Assembly: GCA_022447685.1 (NCBI GenBank)
Contig: JAKVAO010000105.1
Span: 1 to 6,501 of the forward strand
DNA: 6,501 nt
Reading direction: 5' to 3'
From: Candidatus Caenarcanales bacterium
GTDB lineage: Bacteria; Cyanobacteriota; Vampirovibrionia; LMEP-6097
In this document: one piece after another, positions 6,307 through 6,501 of the stretch
How the letters are laid out: each line of letters opens with the position of its first letter
How positions within the stretch are numbered: position 1 is the first letter of the stretch
The notes under the pieces: model-generated
Seen by the model: only the letters and a program-made list of their open reading frames with translations
Database searches by the model: none
What the model was told of the DNA's origin: nothing
Position numbers and translations under genes: made by a program

Positions 6307-6321
6307 CCCGCCGCAGGCGGG
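6307..6321. repeat. GC-rich perfect hairpin, REP-like or terminator-like
   Basis: CCCGCC (6307-6312) and GGCGGG (6316-6321) are perfect 6-base arms around GCA. This is a sharp GC island in AT-rich surroundings. On the minus strand it is followed by GATTTTAAG, so it could end leftward transcription weakly. On the plus strand no T-run follows, so it is not a standard terminator for fic. Short GC palindromes of this kind are often dispersed repeats, but other copies cannot be checked here. Confidence 0.5.
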
Positions 6322-6327
6322 CACACC

Positions 6328-6435
6328 ACCCTATAATATAAACGATAAACAGATACAGAATAAAAATGGAGGTGGACTTTGCTAATAGGCAACAAAGCTC
6401 TTTGTTTCTGGTTTTAAATCACTATTTTATAGGGT
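6328..6435. repeat. 108-bp segment bounded by 9-bp inverted repeats
   Basis: ACCCTATAA (6328-6336) and TTATAGGGT (6427-6435) are perfect inverted copies. Between them lies a second palindrome, AACAAAG-CT-CTTTGTT (6391-6406). The size fits a small non-autonomous element or a structured RNA, but no target-site duplication is evident and 9-base arms alone are weak support. Confidence 0.3.
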
Positions 6436-6482
6436 ATCTACAGGGATTTTATTTATTGTTAGATCTCTTTATTGTCAAATAA
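6366..6482 (+). CDS. doubtful 38-codon ORF
   Basis: ATG 6366 to TAA 6480-6482 encodes 38 residues with a hydrophobic C-terminal half (SSLFLVLNHYFIGYLQGFYL, then LLDLFIVK). A strong Shine-Dalgarno-like GGAGGTG (6368-6374) overlaps this start rather than preceding it. That signal would better serve a TTG at 6379, which opens only 12 codons (MLIGNKALCFWF). A TATAAT lies 29 bases upstream. No family is recognised, and the inverted-repeat arm lies inside the ORF. Small membrane peptide, leader peptide or chance are all possible. Confidence 0.18.
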   Translation: MEVDFANRQQSSLFLVLNHYFIGYLQGFYLLLDLFIVK

Positions 6483-6501
6483 TATATTTTATATAAGTCT
6501 A

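Larger units (their letters stand above)
6166..6501. other. 336-base stretch without a convincing gene
   Basis: After the fic stop there is no clear coding sequence, tRNA or rRNA. It contains a 28-codon minus-strand frame that reads like a protein tail (6298-6212), a GC-rich hairpin (6307-6321), a TATAAT at 6332-6337, a 9-base inverted repeat pair 108 bases end to end (6328-6336 and 6427-6435), a GGAGGTG sequence at 6368-6374 and a 38-codon ORF (6366-6482). No T-rich terminator follows fic on the plus strand. Confidence 0.6.

Overview
The window is AT-rich bacterial DNA (about one third GC by eye) that reads cleanly with the standard code. No rRNA, tRNA, transposase or CRISPR array is visible, so the organism cannot be named. 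Shine-Dalgarno signals are weak or absent before several genes (the first SDR gene and the antiporter have none). That, with the low GC, is compatible with several lineages, and I do not push an assignment.

Layout. Bases 1-106 are upstream sequence with a possible divergent gene start running off the left edge. Bases 107-4011 hold a plus-strand run that is probably one transcription unit: a MscS-type mechanosensitive channel (107-961), an intact short-chain dehydrogenase/reductase, SDR (1012-1758), a second SDR that has lost its cofactor-binding N-terminal third (about 1761-2231), and a CPA1-type cation:proton antiporter with a C-terminal TrkA-N/RCK-like domain, broken into two frames by a -1 shift at 2516-2521 (2252-2521 and 2518-4011). 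Convergent to this, on the minus strand, is a NodB-type polysaccharide deacetylase (4906-4021) whose signal-peptide region is out of frame with the catalytic domain. Bases 4907-5022 form a divergent intergenic region with a regular array of four alternating inverted half-sites. Bases 5023/5029-6165 encode an intact Fic-domain protein with an N-terminal inhibitory motif and a C-terminal winged helix. The last 336 bases have no convincing gene. They hold a GC-rich hairpin, a 108-bp region bounded by 9-bp inverted repeats, a doubtful 38-codon ORF and a 28-codon minus-strand reading frame that may be a gene remnant.

How the genes fit together. The channel and the antiporter both deal with ion and osmotic balance at the membrane and may be co-transcribed. 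The SDR genes between them have no visible functional link to that. The Fic protein is a self-contained regulator of the SoFic type and the repeat array at its promoter looks like an operator or an attenuator.

Most notable overall: three neighbouring genes (second SDR, antiporter, deacetylase) each carry a lesion within about 3.2 kb, while the flanking MscS, first SDR and Fic genes are intact. This means either local gene decay or uncorrected sequence errors, and should be settled before any biology is built on it. I did not find a convincing new multi-gene system. The best candidate for something new is the fic upstream repeat array.
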